Origin: Armatimonadota bacterium
GTDB taxonomy: Bacteria; Sysuimicrobiota; Sysuimicrobiia; Sysuimicrobiales; Sysuimicrobiaceae
Direction of reading: 5' to 3'
DNA length: 64,000 nt
Assembly: GCA_031432545.1 (NCBI GenBank)
Contig: JAVKGX010000004.1
Coordinates: forward strand, 120,686-184,685
Below are positions 53,297 through 62,505 of this stretch, in pieces. The position numbers were made by a program, and so were the translations under genes. How positions within the stretch are numbered: position 1 is the first letter of the stretch; every line of letters begins with the position of its first letter. Under the pieces are notes generated by a model. That model made no database searches, was not told the origin of the DNA, and was given only the letters and a program-made list of their open reading frames with translations.

Positions 53297-54747
53297 GGGC
53301 GCGCCGGCCCGACCGCCGAAGCGATCTGCTCCGCCAGGTCGGATGCCAGGCGCCGAGCGGTGTCTTCGTCCTCGTGCTCGACCATGACCCGGACCACGGG
53401 CTCGGTGCCCGAGGGCCGTACGAGCAGCCGGCCGCGCCCTTCGATCGCCCGCTCGGTCTGCGCGATCGCCTCGCGCACGCGCGCGTCGGCCATGGCTGTG
53501 TCCTTCGATCCCACGCGCACGTTGACGAGCACCTGCGGGTACCGTCGGACGTTTTCTACCAGCCGGCTGAGGGGGAGTCCGGTCTGGACGACCACGTTGA
53601 GGAGTTGCACGGCGGTCATCAGGCCGTCGCCGGTGAGCAGCCCCTCGGTCCAGGCCGAGGAGTCCTCCGCTTCCACCTCACCCCGCACCAGTGGCGTCCG
53701 GGGAGGGGTGTGAGACGTGAGTGGCGGATCGGTCTCCGGGAGGATCGGCCGCCCGTGGACGGGGAGGCGGCGGAAGATGATGTGTCCGCTCTGCTCACCG
53801 CCCAGCACCGCCCCGGTCTGCAGCATCCGCTCCAGCACGTAGCGGTCCCCCACCGGCGCGCGGTCCACCTCGATCCCGTCCTCGCGCAGCGCGCGCTCCA
53901 CGCCCAGGTTCGTCATCACCGTGGCCACGATGCGGCGGGGCTGCAGCACGCCCTGACGCGCCAGGTGCCGCGCACAGACCGTCATGATGAGATCGCCGTC
54001 GACGACCGCACCGTTTTCGTCCACGGCGATGACGCGGTCGGCGTCGCCGTCGTGCGTGAAGCCGATGTCCGCCCCGTGTACGCGAACCGCGGAGGCGACC
54101 ACCTCCGGAGAGGTGGACCCGCATCCGACGTTGATGCGCGTCCCGTGGGGGTCGTCGTTGAGGGCGATCACCTCGGATCCTAAGAGGGTCCACAGCTGTG
54201 GGGCAACCCGGTAGGCGGCCCCGAAACCGCAGTCCACGACGACGCGCAGCCCGTCCGCGCGCCGCGCGTGGGAGACCAGATACCGCAGGTAGCGCTCTTC
54301 CGCGTCGACCAGGTCGGTCGCCACGCCCACGTCCGTCCCCACGGGCCGCGGTCCGTCCTCACCGATCGCGCGCTCGATCTCGTCCTCCACGGCGTCCGGC
54401 AGTTTCTGGCCGGTGCGTCCGAGGAACTTGATGCCGTTGTCCTCCACGGGGTTGTGGGACGCAGACACGACTACACCGGCGTCCGCGCCTACAGCCCGCA
54501 CCAGGTAGGCGACCGCCGGCGTGGGCATGATCCCGACGCGCACGACGCGGGCGCCGACGGAGCACAGGGCCGCCACCAGAGCCGCCTCGAGCATGGGTCC
54601 CGACACGCGCGTGTCGCGACCGACGACGAACGTCCCCCCTCGGGCCAGGACCGTCCCCGCCGCACGTCCGACTGCGAACGCCATCTCCGGCGTCAGCGTC
54701 TCGTTGGCCACTCCGCGAATCCCGTCCGTGCCGAACAACCGCCCCAC
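53293..54747 (-). CDS. glmM: Phosphoglucosamine mutase with an in-frame insertion
   Basis: A 484-residue enzyme converting GlcN-6-P to GlcN-1-P. The catalytic Ser97 in SASHNP, the metal site DGDADR and the C-terminal RPSGTEP phosphate loop are present. GlmM is normally about 445 residues. Here residues 326-371 (53635-53772) replace the usual five residues between GHIIF and TGDG, adding about 41 residues rich in Pro, Thr and Ser. The encoding DNA carries an inverted repeat of CTCACCCC type, as in REP-like elements. GTG 54747 has GGAGGTGA upstream. It follows ybbR and cdaA, the conserved c-di-AMP cluster. Confidence 0.93.
   Translation of the reverse strand: MGRLFGTDGIRGVANETLTPEMAFAVGRAAGTVLARGGTFVVGRDTRVSGPMLEAALVAALCSVGARVVRVGIMPTPAVAYLVRAVGADAGVVVSASHNPVEDNGIKFLGRTGQKLPDAVEDEIERAIGEDGPRPVGTDVGVATDLVDAEERYLRYLVSHARRADGLRVVVDCGFGAAYRVAPQLWTLLGSEVIALNDDPHGTRINVGCGSTSPEVVASAVRVHGADIGFTHDGDADRVIAVDENGAVVDGDLIMTVCARHLARQGVLQPRRIVATVMTNLGVERALREDGIEVDRAPVGDRYVLERMLQTGAVLGGEQSGHIIFRRLPVHGRPILPETDPPLTSHTPPRTPLVRGEVEAEDSSAWTEGLLTGDGLMTAVQLLNVVVQTGLPLSRLVENVRRYPQVLVNVRVGSKDTAMADARVREAIAQTERAIEGRGRLLVRPSGTEPVVRVMVEHEDEDTARRLASDLAEQIASAVGPARP
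53635..53772. repeat. REP-like in-frame insertion inside glmM
   Basis: This 138-bp segment includes CTCACCCC and GGGGTGTGAG as imperfect inverted arms around 53677-53714. Its translation (TSHTPPRTPLVRGE) resembles the well-known translation products of intergenic palindromic repeats in GC-rich bacteria. The flanking GlmM motifs are intact. Confidence 0.7.
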
Positions 54748-54752
54748 CCCGC

Positions 54753-55946
54753 TCACCTCCGTCGCAGGCGGACGGCGACCTCGGCCGGTTCCACGCGCGC
54801 GAGCAGGATGCCCTCCGGAAGTCTCACGCGCACGGGGACCCGCACGCGCTCGCCGCTGCGGCCGCTGAGGTCTGCGACCGCTGCGATCTGTCCAGCGTCC
54901 AACCGCTCTACCGCTTCCTTGGGCCCCACGACGGTGACGCGCACGGTCGGGCTTTCCGGCACGGCTTCGAGGCCAGCAGCCAGGCCCTCGATGCGCAACG
55001 GCACCGACTCGAGCAGGCGGGACACCGGCGCTGGCAGCACCGCGAGCCGCACCGTCACCGCGCGCAGCCCCTCGGCGCGCACCCCATCGGGCAGGACAAG
55101 GTCCACCATGCGCCGAACCTCCCCGTCCACGCGGCTGATGTCCACCGGTTCGGTCGTCGCCGACGTGAGGCCGACGACCACCTCCTGCGGCCCCACGACC
55201 GTGACGACAGCGGGTTCCGCCTGCACGAGCGCCAACGAAAGGCCTGCCTGCGGCTGGCCGGTGATGGTCGGGACTACCGGCAGCGTTCGCGTCAGCAACC
55301 CCTCGCTGACGGGCAGGGTGACCTGCACCGTCTGCGGCCGCACCGACAGACCCCCCACCTCCGCCCCTCCGGCGTCCAGCACCCGCACGCGCAGGTTCTC
55401 GATCACCGTATTGCGCACCACGCTGACGTCGATGACCACCACGGCCCGCTCCGACTGCTGCACCAGCGAACGGGGTCCCTGCACGAAGACGCGGGCCGGC
55501 TGGGCGACCGGTTGACCTGGGATGACGCCCACGGGCGGGCTGCCCCGCATCACCACTTCTACGGGCAACTCGCGTCCGACGACCGTGTCCACCACGACGA
55601 GTGCCTGTTCGGGTCGCACCGCGCCGATCTGGATGCCGGGGGGAACTTCGACGCGGACGGGCACGCGGTACTCTCCCGGCTGCAGCGCCACGTCGGCCAG
55701 GTTGACGGACGCCGCGATGCCCACCGGCGTCAGCGCCGCAACGGCGGAGCGGGGCCCGCGGACCCGGACTTCCACGCGTTCCGGCGCCTGCACGACCACC
55801 AGGTCGGCGCTGAGACCGCGGACCCGCAACTCCGCCGCCAGCCAGCGTTCGACCTCCGGGTTCTGAGCCGCGCCGACGAAGTACCACATGGCCACGGCGA
55901 CGGCCACCGAGATGACGATGTAGGCGTTGCGCTCACGCCGGCGCAT
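54753..55946 (-). CDS. YbbR-domain protein (CdaR-like regulator of diadenylate cyclase)
   Basis: A 397-residue protein with an N-terminal membrane anchor (residues about 10-27) and four YbbR-type beta repeats outside the membrane (each with a VxVxGP turn such as VRGPRSAVAAL and VVGPQEVVVGL). CdaR regulates CdaA in Firmicutes. The cdaA gene overlaps it at 55950-55946 (gap of 3 bp) and glmM follows. Confidence 0.9.
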   Translation of the reverse strand: MRRRERNAYIVISVAVAVAMWYFVGAAQNPEVERWLAAELRVRGLSADLVVVQAPERVEVRVRGPRSAVAALTPVGIAASVNLADVALQPGEYRVPVRVEVPPGIQIGAVRPEQALVVVDTVVGRELPVEVVMRGSPPVGVIPGQPVAQPARVFVQGPRSLVQQSERAVVVIDVSVVRNTVIENLRVRVLDAGGAEVGGLSVRPQTVQVTLPVSEGLLTRTLPVVPTITGQPQAGLSLALVQAEPAVVTVVGPQEVVVGLTSATTEPVDISRVDGEVRRMVDLVLPDGVRAEGLRAVTVRLAVLPAPVSRLLESVPLRIEGLAAGLEAVPESPTVRVTVVGPKEAVERLDAGQIAAVADLSGRSGERVRVPVRVRLPEGILLARVEPAEVAVRLRRR

Positions 55947-55949
55947 CTG

Positions 55950-56753
55950 TCATGCGGTCCGCCGCCATGGCCATAAAGCGGTCTGTTGCGCCGGGGGGCT
56001 GGCGAACAGCCGGAACAGTTCGGCCTTCAGTTCCTCCTCGCTGAGGCCCCGGGTGAGGGAACCGTCGCGGGCCAGCGAGATCGTCCCCGTCTCCTCGGAA
56101 ACGACGACGGCCACCGCGTCCGTGCCCTCGGTGATGCCGACCGCCGCGCGGTGCCGGGTCCCCAGCGCACGGCTGAGCAGCGGGCTCTCGCTCAGCGGCA
56201 GGAGGCATCCGGCGGCCACCACGCGGTTCCCGCGGATGATCACCGCGCCGTCGTGCAGCGGCGTGTTCGGGAAGAAGATGTTGATCAGCAGCGGGACGGT
56301 GACCGCTGCGTCCATCCGCACGCCGGTCTCTGCGAAGTCGCCCAGCCCCGTCCGCCGCTCGAGTACGATCAGAGCACCGATGCGCCGCTGCGAGAGCACC
56401 CGGGCCGCGCGCGCGACGTCGTTGACCAGACGCAGCGCCGCCTCGCGGTCGAGCTGGATGCCCGGCCACAGGAAGCGGCCGCGCCCGATCTGTTCGAGGA
56501 TGCGCCGCATCTCAGGCTGGAACAGCACGAGCAGCGCCACGGGGATGATCGAGCCGAGATAACCGAGGATCGCCTGCAGCGTGTACAGGCGGAGGGCGCT
56601 GGCGGCCGCGTACACCAAGAACAGCACCGCCATCCCCTGCACGAGCTGGACCGCACGGGTGCCGCGGATCAGCACCATTACCTGGTAGACGACGAACGCC
56701 ACGATGGCGATGTCAAGCAGGTCGGCGATGCGCAGCTCGATCGGCAAAGTCAT
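55950..56753 (-). CDS. cdaA: Diadenylate cyclase (c-di-AMP synthase) CdaA
   Basis: A 267-residue membrane enzyme. Three N-terminal helices (about 12-85) precede the DAC domain, which has the active-site motifs DGAVIIRGNRV (DGA) and GTRHRAAVGITE (RHR). It makes c-di-AMP from ATP and is controlled by the YbbR protein and GlmM. The start is ATG 56753, 7 bp from argF. Confidence 0.96.
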   Translation of the reverse strand: MTLPIELRIADLLDIAIVAFVVYQVMVLIRGTRAVQLVQGMAVLFLVYAAASALRLYTLQAILGYLGSIIPVALLVLFQPEMRRILEQIGRGRFLWPGIQLDREAALRLVNDVARAARVLSQRRIGALIVLERRTGLGDFAETGVRMDAAVTVPLLINIFFPNTPLHDGAVIIRGNRVVAAGCLLPLSESPLLSRALGTRHRAAVGITEGTDAVAVVVSEETGTISLARDGSLTRGLSEEELKAELFRLFASPPAQQTALWPWRRTA

Positions 56754-56760
56754 GGCCGGC

Positions 56761-57696
56761 TCACGCCATCACCAGCGCCAGCAGCGCCTTCTGCGCGTGC
56801 AGTCGGTTCTCCGCCTGGTCCAGGACTACGGACCGGGGCCCGTCCAGGACCTCGTCGGTGATCTCCTCGCCCCGATGGGCCGGCAGGCAGTGCAGCACGA
56901 TCGCCTGGGGATCGGCTGCGGCCAACAGCTGGGCGTTGACCTGGAAGGGTGCGAAGACCCGCGCGCGTTCTTCTCGCTCGGCCTCCCGGCCCATGCTCGT
57001 CCAGACGTCCGTGTACACGGCCTGCGCGCCCCGGACCGCGTCGGCCGGACGGTTCGTGAGTCGGATGGCTCCTCCGCTGCGCTCCGCCTGGGCCTGCGCC
57101 GAGGCCACCACCTGGGGATGCGGCTCGTAGCCAGGTGGGGTGGCCACGTTCACCGACAGACCCACCTTCGCGGCGGCCAGCAACAGGGAGTGGCAGACGT
57201 TGTTGCCGTCGCCGACCCAGGCGACGGTGCGGCCGGCAAAACCCTCCAGCTTCTCGTGGATCGTCTGCAGGTCCGCCAACACCTGGCACGGGTGCTCGTG
57301 GTCCGACAGGCCGTTGATGACCGGTACGTCCGCACCGTCGGCGAGTTCGACGACGGTGCGGTGGGCGAACGTCCGCGCCACGATGGCGTCGACCCACCGG
57401 CTGAGGTTGGCCGCCACGTCACGCACGCTCTCCCGCAACCCCAGCTGGACGTCTTGGGGGGCGAGGTAGACCGCGCTTCCGCCCAGCTGCCGCATGCTCA
57501 CTTCGAAGGTGACACGGGTCCGCAACGAGGGTTTTTCGAACAGCATCGCCAGCGTCTTGCCGCGCAGCGTCTCGTGCGGGCGGCCGCTGCGCAGGTGTCG
57601 CTTCATCTCCGCGGCGAGGGCCAGGGTCTCGCGGATCTCTTCGCCCGACAGGTCGTCGATCGAGATCAGGTCACGGCCGCGCAGCGTCCTTCCCAT
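56761..57696 (-). CDS. argF: Ornithine carbamoyltransferase
   Basis: A 311-residue enzyme of arginine synthesis (ornithine plus carbamoyl phosphate to citrulline). Carbamoyl-phosphate motif KPSLRTRVTFE, HPCQVLADLQT, DVWTSMG and the C-terminal HCLPAHRGEEIT are present. It lies between cdaA and a cDPG-synthase-like gene; other arg genes are not in view. It could also serve the catabolic direction. Confidence 0.95.
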   Translation of the reverse strand: MGRTLRGRDLISIDDLSGEEIRETLALAAEMKRHLRSGRPHETLRGKTLAMLFEKPSLRTRVTFEVSMRQLGGSAVYLAPQDVQLGLRESVRDVAANLSRWVDAIVARTFAHRTVVELADGADVPVINGLSDHEHPCQVLADLQTIHEKLEGFAGRTVAWVGDGNNVCHSLLLAAAKVGLSVNVATPPGYEPHPQVVASAQAQAERSGGAIRLTNRPADAVRGAQAVYTDVWTSMGREAEREERARVFAPFQVNAQLLAAADPQAIVLHCLPAHRGEEITDEVLDGPRSVVLDQAENRLHAQKALLALVMA

Positions 57697-57734
57697 CTCC
57701 TACCCTACCTTCCGCGCAACCCTGCCTCTCGCGC

Positions 57735-59093
57735 TCACCGCCGGTCCGGTCCGGTCGACGCGCGGAACCGGTTGCCCACACGGTCCCACCACGCTGTCAC
57801 GATCTGGCGGAGTTGGTCCGCACGATCGGCGAGCTCATACGTCACGCGCACGACGGGTTTGTCCAGGCGGGTCAGCACACGCCGCAGGTCAGCGGGCGTG
57901 CCGATCACCACGACGTCCGCGTCGCTGCGGTGGATCGTCTCCTCCAGCTCGCGGACCTGCTGCTCGCCGTACCCCATCGCCGGCACGACGTCGGCTAGGT
58001 GCGGGTAGGCATCGTACGTCGCGCGGATCGTACCAACCGCGAAAGGCCGCGGGTCGACGATCTGGGCGCCGTGCTCCCTTGCCGCGACCGTACCGGCCCC
58101 GTAGCCCATCTCCCCGTGCGTGACCGTCGGCCCGTCTTCAATCACCAAAGCCCGTCGGCCGCGCAGCGCCTGGGGGTCGTCGACGGCGATCACGAGGTCC
58201 GATTCCACGACCTGCGCCCGCGGGTTGAGTTCCCGCACGTTGCGCCGCACCGTCTCGACCTCGGTGGGAGATGCGCTGGACACCTTGTTGATGACGATGA
58301 CGTCCGCGGTCCGGACGTTCGCCTCGCCCGGGTGGTATCGGACCTCGTGCCCCGCCCGCAGCGGGTCGCAGACGACGACGTGCAGGTCGGGAGAGAAGAA
58401 CGGCAAGTCGTTGTTCCCGCCCTCCCACACGATCACGTCCCCATCCTGTTCGGCGGCGGCGAGGACCAACTCGTAGTCCACTCCCGCGAACACCGTCTGC
58501 CCCCGCCGGATGTGGGGCTCGTACTCTTCCCGTTCTTCGATCGTGGTCTGGTGAGCGTCCAGGTCTTCCAACGATGCGAACCTCTGCACGACCTGGCGGC
58601 GCAGGTCGCCGTAGGGCATCGGGTGGCGCACGACCGCGACCCGAACCTCAAGGTCCTTGAGCAGGCCCGCCACGTACCCCGTCAGCGGACTCTTGCCCGC
58701 TCCCGTCCGCACCGCCCCGATGCTGAGCACCGGCCGGTCGCTTTGCAGCATCGTGTCGCGCGGACCCAGCAGCCGGAAGCCCGCCCCCGCGGCCAGTGCC
58801 CGGGAGGCCAGGTGCATCACGTGTTCGTGCGAGACGTCGCTGTAGGCGAACACGACCTCGTCCACGGCATGCGAGCGGACCAGTTCCTCCAGCCGAGATT
58901 CCGGCTCGATCGGAATGCCCTTTGGGTGGTGGGGGCCGCTCAGTTCCGGCGGGTACCGACGCCCCTCGATCTGGGGAATCTGGGACGCGGTGAACGCCAC
59001 GACCTCGTATTGGGGACGCTGGCGGTAGTAGACGTTGAAGTTGTGGAAGTCGCGCCCTGCGGCGCCGAGGATGATCACACGGGTGCGCGTCAC
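57735..59093 (-). CDS. Cyclic 2,3-diphosphoglycerate synthase-related NTPase
   Basis: A 452-residue protein of the family of archaeal cyclic 2,3-diphosphoglycerate synthase. Features: an NAD/Rossmann-like start (RVIILGAAGRDFHNFN), P-loop-like GAVRTGAGKSPLTGYVAG near residue 128, VVVCDPLRAGHE, NKVSSASPTEVE (NKxD-like base motif) and VIEDGPTVTHGEMGYGAG. Bacterial homologues are often annotated as predicted GTPases. Whether it makes cDPG, a thermoprotective solute, is not known. It starts with GTG 59093, 38 bp upstream of argF. Confidence 0.85.
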   Translation of the reverse strand: MTRTRVIILGAAGRDFHNFNVYYRQRPQYEVVAFTASQIPQIEGRRYPPELSGPHHPKGIPIEPESRLEELVRSHAVDEVVFAYSDVSHEHVMHLASRALAAGAGFRLLGPRDTMLQSDRPVLSIGAVRTGAGKSPLTGYVAGLLKDLEVRVAVVRHPMPYGDLRRQVVQRFASLEDLDAHQTTIEEREEYEPHIRRGQTVFAGVDYELVLAAAEQDGDVIVWEGGNNDLPFFSPDLHVVVCDPLRAGHEVRYHPGEANVRTADVIVINKVSSASPTEVETVRRNVRELNPRAQVVESDLVIAVDDPQALRGRRALVIEDGPTVTHGEMGYGAGTVAAREHGAQIVDPRPFAVGTIRATYDAYPHLADVVPAMGYGEQQVRELEETIHRSDADVVVIGTPADLRRVLTRLDKPVVRVTYELADRADQLRQIVTAWWDRVGNRFRASTGPDRR

Positions 59094-59208
59094 ACGGCCT
59101 CCTGTGGAGGAACGTCGCCGTCGTGCATCTTCTGCGGGTGTCAGAGCGAGTCCTGTATGGCGACCGCAAAAGCGCCCGGCGCGGCGACAGGATGCGACCC
59201 GTCGGAGG

Positions 59209-60330
59209 CTAGGGCAGGACTCTGCGGGCTCCGATGTACGTACGGCGGTAGAAGGGGTCGTCCAGGGAGGAGATCACGACGCCGCGTCCGGCCGACGAGC
59301 CGTGCACGAACTGTCCGTCGCCGATGAAGATCCCCACGTGACCTGCGCCAGTACCGTCGGTGTTGAAGAACACGAGGTCGCCCGGGGCGAGGCCGGCGGC
59401 GGCGACGGGGGTTCCTGTTTTCCACTGTTCGTACGACGTCCGCGGCAGCCGCGCCCGCCCGGCGAACGCCAGCACCACCAGCCCCGAGCAGTCGACCCCG
59501 CTCCGGTCCGCCCCGCCCCACCGGTACGGGGTGCCCAACATGGCCAGGGCGTTTCGGACCACCGCTTGTCGGTCGGGGGAGAGACCGGCGGGCACCGTCG
59601 GGCGCTGCGCCGTTCGGCCCTCGGGGCCGGGAGGCGGCTGGGCGGCTGGCAGTTGCGCCACCGCACGCAGCTGCGCTGCCACGACCCAACCGCGCCGGCC
59701 GTCCCCGAGCGCCACGCGGAACCATCCCACGGACAGCTCGACAACTTCCAGGGAGCTTCCCGCACTGGGTTCGGCCACGACGGCGGCCCCGGACGTAGGA
59801 TGCTCACGCACCTGCACCGGCCGAAAGACGGTCACCGTCTTGCCGATCGGCCCGTCTCGGAACCAGTCTGTGCGGGCGTCCGCGGACAGAGCGGGCGCCT
59901 GGCCGGCAGGGATCCTCAACAGCTGCCCGACCGTGATCCGATCGTCGGACAGCCCGTTGGCCTCCTGGATGGACGTCACGGTCACGCCGTAGCGCAGCGC
60001 GATCCTATACAGGTTCTCTCCGGCCTGCACCACGTGCACCCGCTCCCCCGCGGCGGTCGATGGCGCAGCCTGCACCGGTGCTCGCTCGTCCTGCCTTGAA
60101 TCCGGGATCAGCAGTCGCGTGCCGATCCTGACCCGCGTCGGGTCGGTGATCCGGTTGAGACGCATCAACTCCGCCACGTCGACCCCGTAGGCGATTGCGA
60201 TGCGGTAGAGGGTCTCGCCCGGCTGCACCACGTGATAGCGCGCAGCTAGGACCTGCTCGGGCAGGCCGACCACCACGGCGACGGCAACCGCCCAGCACAG
60301 CAAACCTGCGGCGATGCGGGTCCGAAGCAT
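59209..60330 (-). CDS. Secreted peptidoglycan endopeptidase: two LysM, SH3, NlpC/P60
   Basis: A 373-residue exported cell-wall hydrolase. Signal peptide (1-29), LysM 1 (31-76, YHVVQPGETLYRIA), LysM 2 (97-142, VHVVQAGENLYRIA), an SH3b-like region (about 163-220) and NlpC/P60 (250-373) with Cys in GVDCSGLV and His in GHVGIFIGDG. It cleaves stem peptides during wall remodelling. ATG 60330 starts the signal peptide. Confidence 0.93.
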   Translation of the reverse strand: MLRTRIAAGLLCWAVAVAVVVGLPEQVLAARYHVVQPGETLYRIAIAYGVDVAELMRLNRITDPTRVRIGTRLLIPDSRQDERAPVQAAPSTAAGERVHVVQAGENLYRIALRYGVTVTSIQEANGLSDDRITVGQLLRIPAGQAPALSADARTDWFRDGPIGKTVTVFRPVQVREHPTSGAAVVAEPSAGSSLEVVELSVGWFRVALGDGRRGWVVAAQLRAVAQLPAAQPPPGPEGRTAQRPTVPAGLSPDRQAVVRNALAMLGTPYRWGGADRSGVDCSGLVVLAFAGRARLPRTSYEQWKTGTPVAAAGLAPGDLVFFNTDGTGAGHVGIFIGDGQFVHGSSAGRGVVISSLDDPFYRRTYIGARRVLP

Positions 60331-60474
60331 AGCAACTCAGAGGGATCGGCCGGCCCGGCGAACCCTCCATGGGGGCAAGAAGGGAGCAAGAAGCGGGCCA
60401 AGCAGCCCGCGGCACGGCACGACGATACCGGGTCGGCCTTCCGAGCCGTCGTCCCGGGACGGTCCTTCCTTACC

Positions 60475-60870
60475 TTACCGCTTGGAGTACTGGAACGCCT
60501 TGCGGGCCCGCTTGCGGCCGTACTTCTTGCGCTCCTTGGCGCGCGGGTCTCGCGTAAGCAGGCCGTGCTTGCGGAGTTGGGGACGCAGTCCCTCGTCCAC
60601 CTTCAGTAGGGCGCGGGCGACGCCGTGGCGCACCGCGTCGGCCTGTCCGGTTACCCCGCCCCCGCGGACGTTGACCAGCACGTCGAACCGACCCTCGTTG
60701 TTGGTGACCGCCAGAGGCTCGATGATTCGAATGCGCCGGGCAGCGGTCGGAAAGTAGACCTCGAACGGCTTTCCGTTGACCTCGATCTTGCCGGACCCCG
60801 GGCGCAGGATGACGCGCGCAACTGCCTCCTTGCGGCGTCCCGTCCCGTGGGGCAGAGTCAGCGTCGCCAT
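60475..60870 (-). CDS. rpsI: Ribosomal protein S9
   Basis: A 131-residue 30S protein. [14 protein letters not shown] at the start, [19 protein letters not shown] in the middle and the C-terminal KAFQYSKR tail that reaches the P-site tRNA are all present. It follows rplM by 9 bp in the universal L13-S9 operon. Confidence 0.98.
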   Translation of the reverse strand: MATLTLPHGTGRRKEAVARVILRPGSGKIEVNGKPFEVYFPTAARRIRIIEPLAVTNNEGRFDVLVNVRGGGVTGQADAVRHGVARALLKVDEGLRPQLRKHGLLTRDPRAKERKKYGRKRARKAFQYSKR

Positions 60871-60879
60871 GGCGCCTCC

Positions 60880-61308
60880 CTACAGTTCCAGCGGCTTCGG
60901 CCGCTGTGCGTGGTGCCGGTGGTCCGCGCCCCGGTAGACCTTCAGCTTCCGCAGCATGGCGCGGCCGAGCGGGTTCTTGGGCAGCATCCGCTCCACCGCC
61001 TCGCGTACGACGTACTCGGGTTTGCTGCGCAACAGCTGTCCCGCCGATGTCGCCCGCAGCCCGCCCGGATAGCCGCTGTGTCGGTAGTAGATCTTGCTTT
61101 CGGCCTTCCGGCCGGTCAGCCGCACTTTGGCCGCGTTGACGACGATGACGAAGTCGCCGCCGTCCACGTGCGGCGTGAAGGTCGGCTTGTGCTTGCCCCG
61201 CAGGATCGCAGCCACACGGCTGGCGAGCCGCCCGAGCACCTTGCCATCGGCGTCGACGACGAACCAGTCGCGCTTGACGTCTGCGGGCTTCTGCTGAAAC
61301 GTCTTCAC
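60880..61308 (-). CDS. rplM: Ribosomal protein L13
   Basis: A 142-residue 50S protein. [29 protein letters not shown] and [12 protein letters not shown] are diagnostic. GTG 61308 has GGGGGAGG upstream. It is the first gene of the L13-S9 operon, expressed from the promoter at 61363-61391. Confidence 0.98.
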   Translation of the reverse strand: MKTFQQKPADVKRDWFVVDADGKVLGRLASRVAAILRGKHKPTFTPHVDGGDFVIVVNAAKVRLTGRKAESKIYYRHSGYPGGLRATSAGQLLRSKPEYVVREAVERMLPKNPLGRAMLRKLKVYRGADHRHHAQRPKPLEL

Positions 61309-61362
61309 CGCCTCCCCCGGATCTCTGCCCGAGCCACCCCCGGATCAGGCAAACCAACGTGC

Positions 61363-61391
61363 AGGATACTATGCGCCTGCACGGGTGTCAA
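61363..61391 (-). promoter_or_regulatory. Sigma-A promoter of rplM-rpsI
   Basis: On the minus strand TTGACA (61391-61386) and TATCCT (61368-61363) are separated by exactly 17 bp. The predicted transcript begins near 61356, giving a leader of about 48 nt before the L13 GTG. Confidence 0.8.
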
Positions 61392-61417
61392 ACGCGCGGG
61401 CCACAGCGCGTTCGCCT

Positions 61418-62440
61418 TCAGCCGCCCAGTGCGATCTCGGAGTCGTCTCCGAGGTTCACCCGCGTGGGGCGCCCCTCCAGGTACGCGCCCTCCCCGATCA
61501 GCGACCCGTCCAGCACCACGTTCTCCACAGTGGCGTTGCGGTTGACGATCGAGTTGCGGACCACCGAACGGACGATGCGCGCCCCGTCGGCGACCGAGAC
61601 GTGGGGACCGATCACCGACTCCTCGATGACGGCGGTAGGCGCGATCGCCACCGGGGGGCGGACGACGCCGCCGGGGATGTCCTGGAGCGTGGGGTTCAAG
61701 ACGTCCAGCAACGCCCGGTTGGCTTCCAGCAGCGCCTCAGCGGTCCCGCAATCGTACCACTCCTCCACGGGAAACGTTCGGACGGGCTCGCCGGAGTCCA
61801 CATAGAACTGCAGGGCATCCGCCAGCCAGTACTCGCCGCGCACCCGGTGGTCCTCGTCCACCAGCCGCTCCAGGCACCGGCGCAACAGAGCCCCGTTGCG
61901 CAGGAAGTAGACGCCCGTGATCGCGAGATGGGTGGAAGGATGCTCGGGCTTCTCGATGAGCCGGCGCACGAAGCCATCTCGGTCGAGTTCCACGATCCCC
62001 ATCCGCCGCGGGTCGGCCACCTCCCGGACACCGATCAGCGAGACGTCGCTGCGCAGCACCGGTGCGAAGTCGCCGCGGAAGATCGTGTCGCCCAGCATGA
62101 TCAGCACCGGTTCGGCCCGAAGGAACTCGCGCGCGACGTAGATGGCGTGCCCGTTGCCCAGCGGCTGCTCCTGCCGGACGAAGTGGACGCGGATCCGATA
62201 GTTCTCGCGGACGTACGCTTCGACCTTCTCGCCGAGGTGGCCCACGACCAACACGACTTCTTCGACCCCGATGGAGGTCAACTCGTCCAGGATGTGCCCC
62301 AGGATCGGCTGGCCGGCCACCGGCATGAGTGCCTTGGGGACTGTGTAGGTGTGCGGCCGCAGCCGCGTACCGAAACCCGCCACCGGCACGATCGCGCGCA
62401 ACGCTTCCCCCGTGACTGACGTCACAGACATCGGCATCAT
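61418..62440 (-). CDS. Sugar-1-phosphate nucleotidylyltransferase with left-handed beta-helix domain
   Basis: A 340-residue enzyme. The N-terminal domain has PVAGFGTRLRPHTYTVPKAL, the G-x-G-T-R-x(6)-K nucleotide-binding motif, and LGDTIFRGDF. A C-terminal hexapeptide-repeat region (about 255-330) forms the beta helix. This matches the long RmlA/Glc-1-P thymidylyltransferase type. It supplies NDP-sugars for surface polymers, in keeping with the WbaP-like gene beside it. Three ATG codons (62440, 62437, 62431) lie together without a clear ribosome site. Confidence 0.88.
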   Translation of the reverse strand: MMPMSVTSVTGEALRAIVPVAGFGTRLRPHTYTVPKALMPVAGQPILGHILDELTSIGVEEVVLVVGHLGEKVEAYVRENYRIRVHFVRQEQPLGNGHAIYVAREFLRAEPVLIMLGDTIFRGDFAPVLRSDVSLIGVREVADPRRMGIVELDRDGFVRRLIEKPEHPSTHLAITGVYFLRNGALLRRCLERLVDEDHRVRGEYWLADALQFYVDSGEPVRTFPVEEWYDCGTAEALLEANRALLDVLNPTLQDIPGGVVRPPVAIAPTAVIEESVIGPHVSVADGARIVRSVVRNSIVNRNATVENVVLDGSLIGEGAYLEGRPTRVNLGDDSEIALGG

Positions 62441-62505
62441 AATGCCGGCATACAGTCGCCGCAACGGTAGAGTGTGCAGGTAGAGTGTGATGGGAGACCG
62501 GGCGG

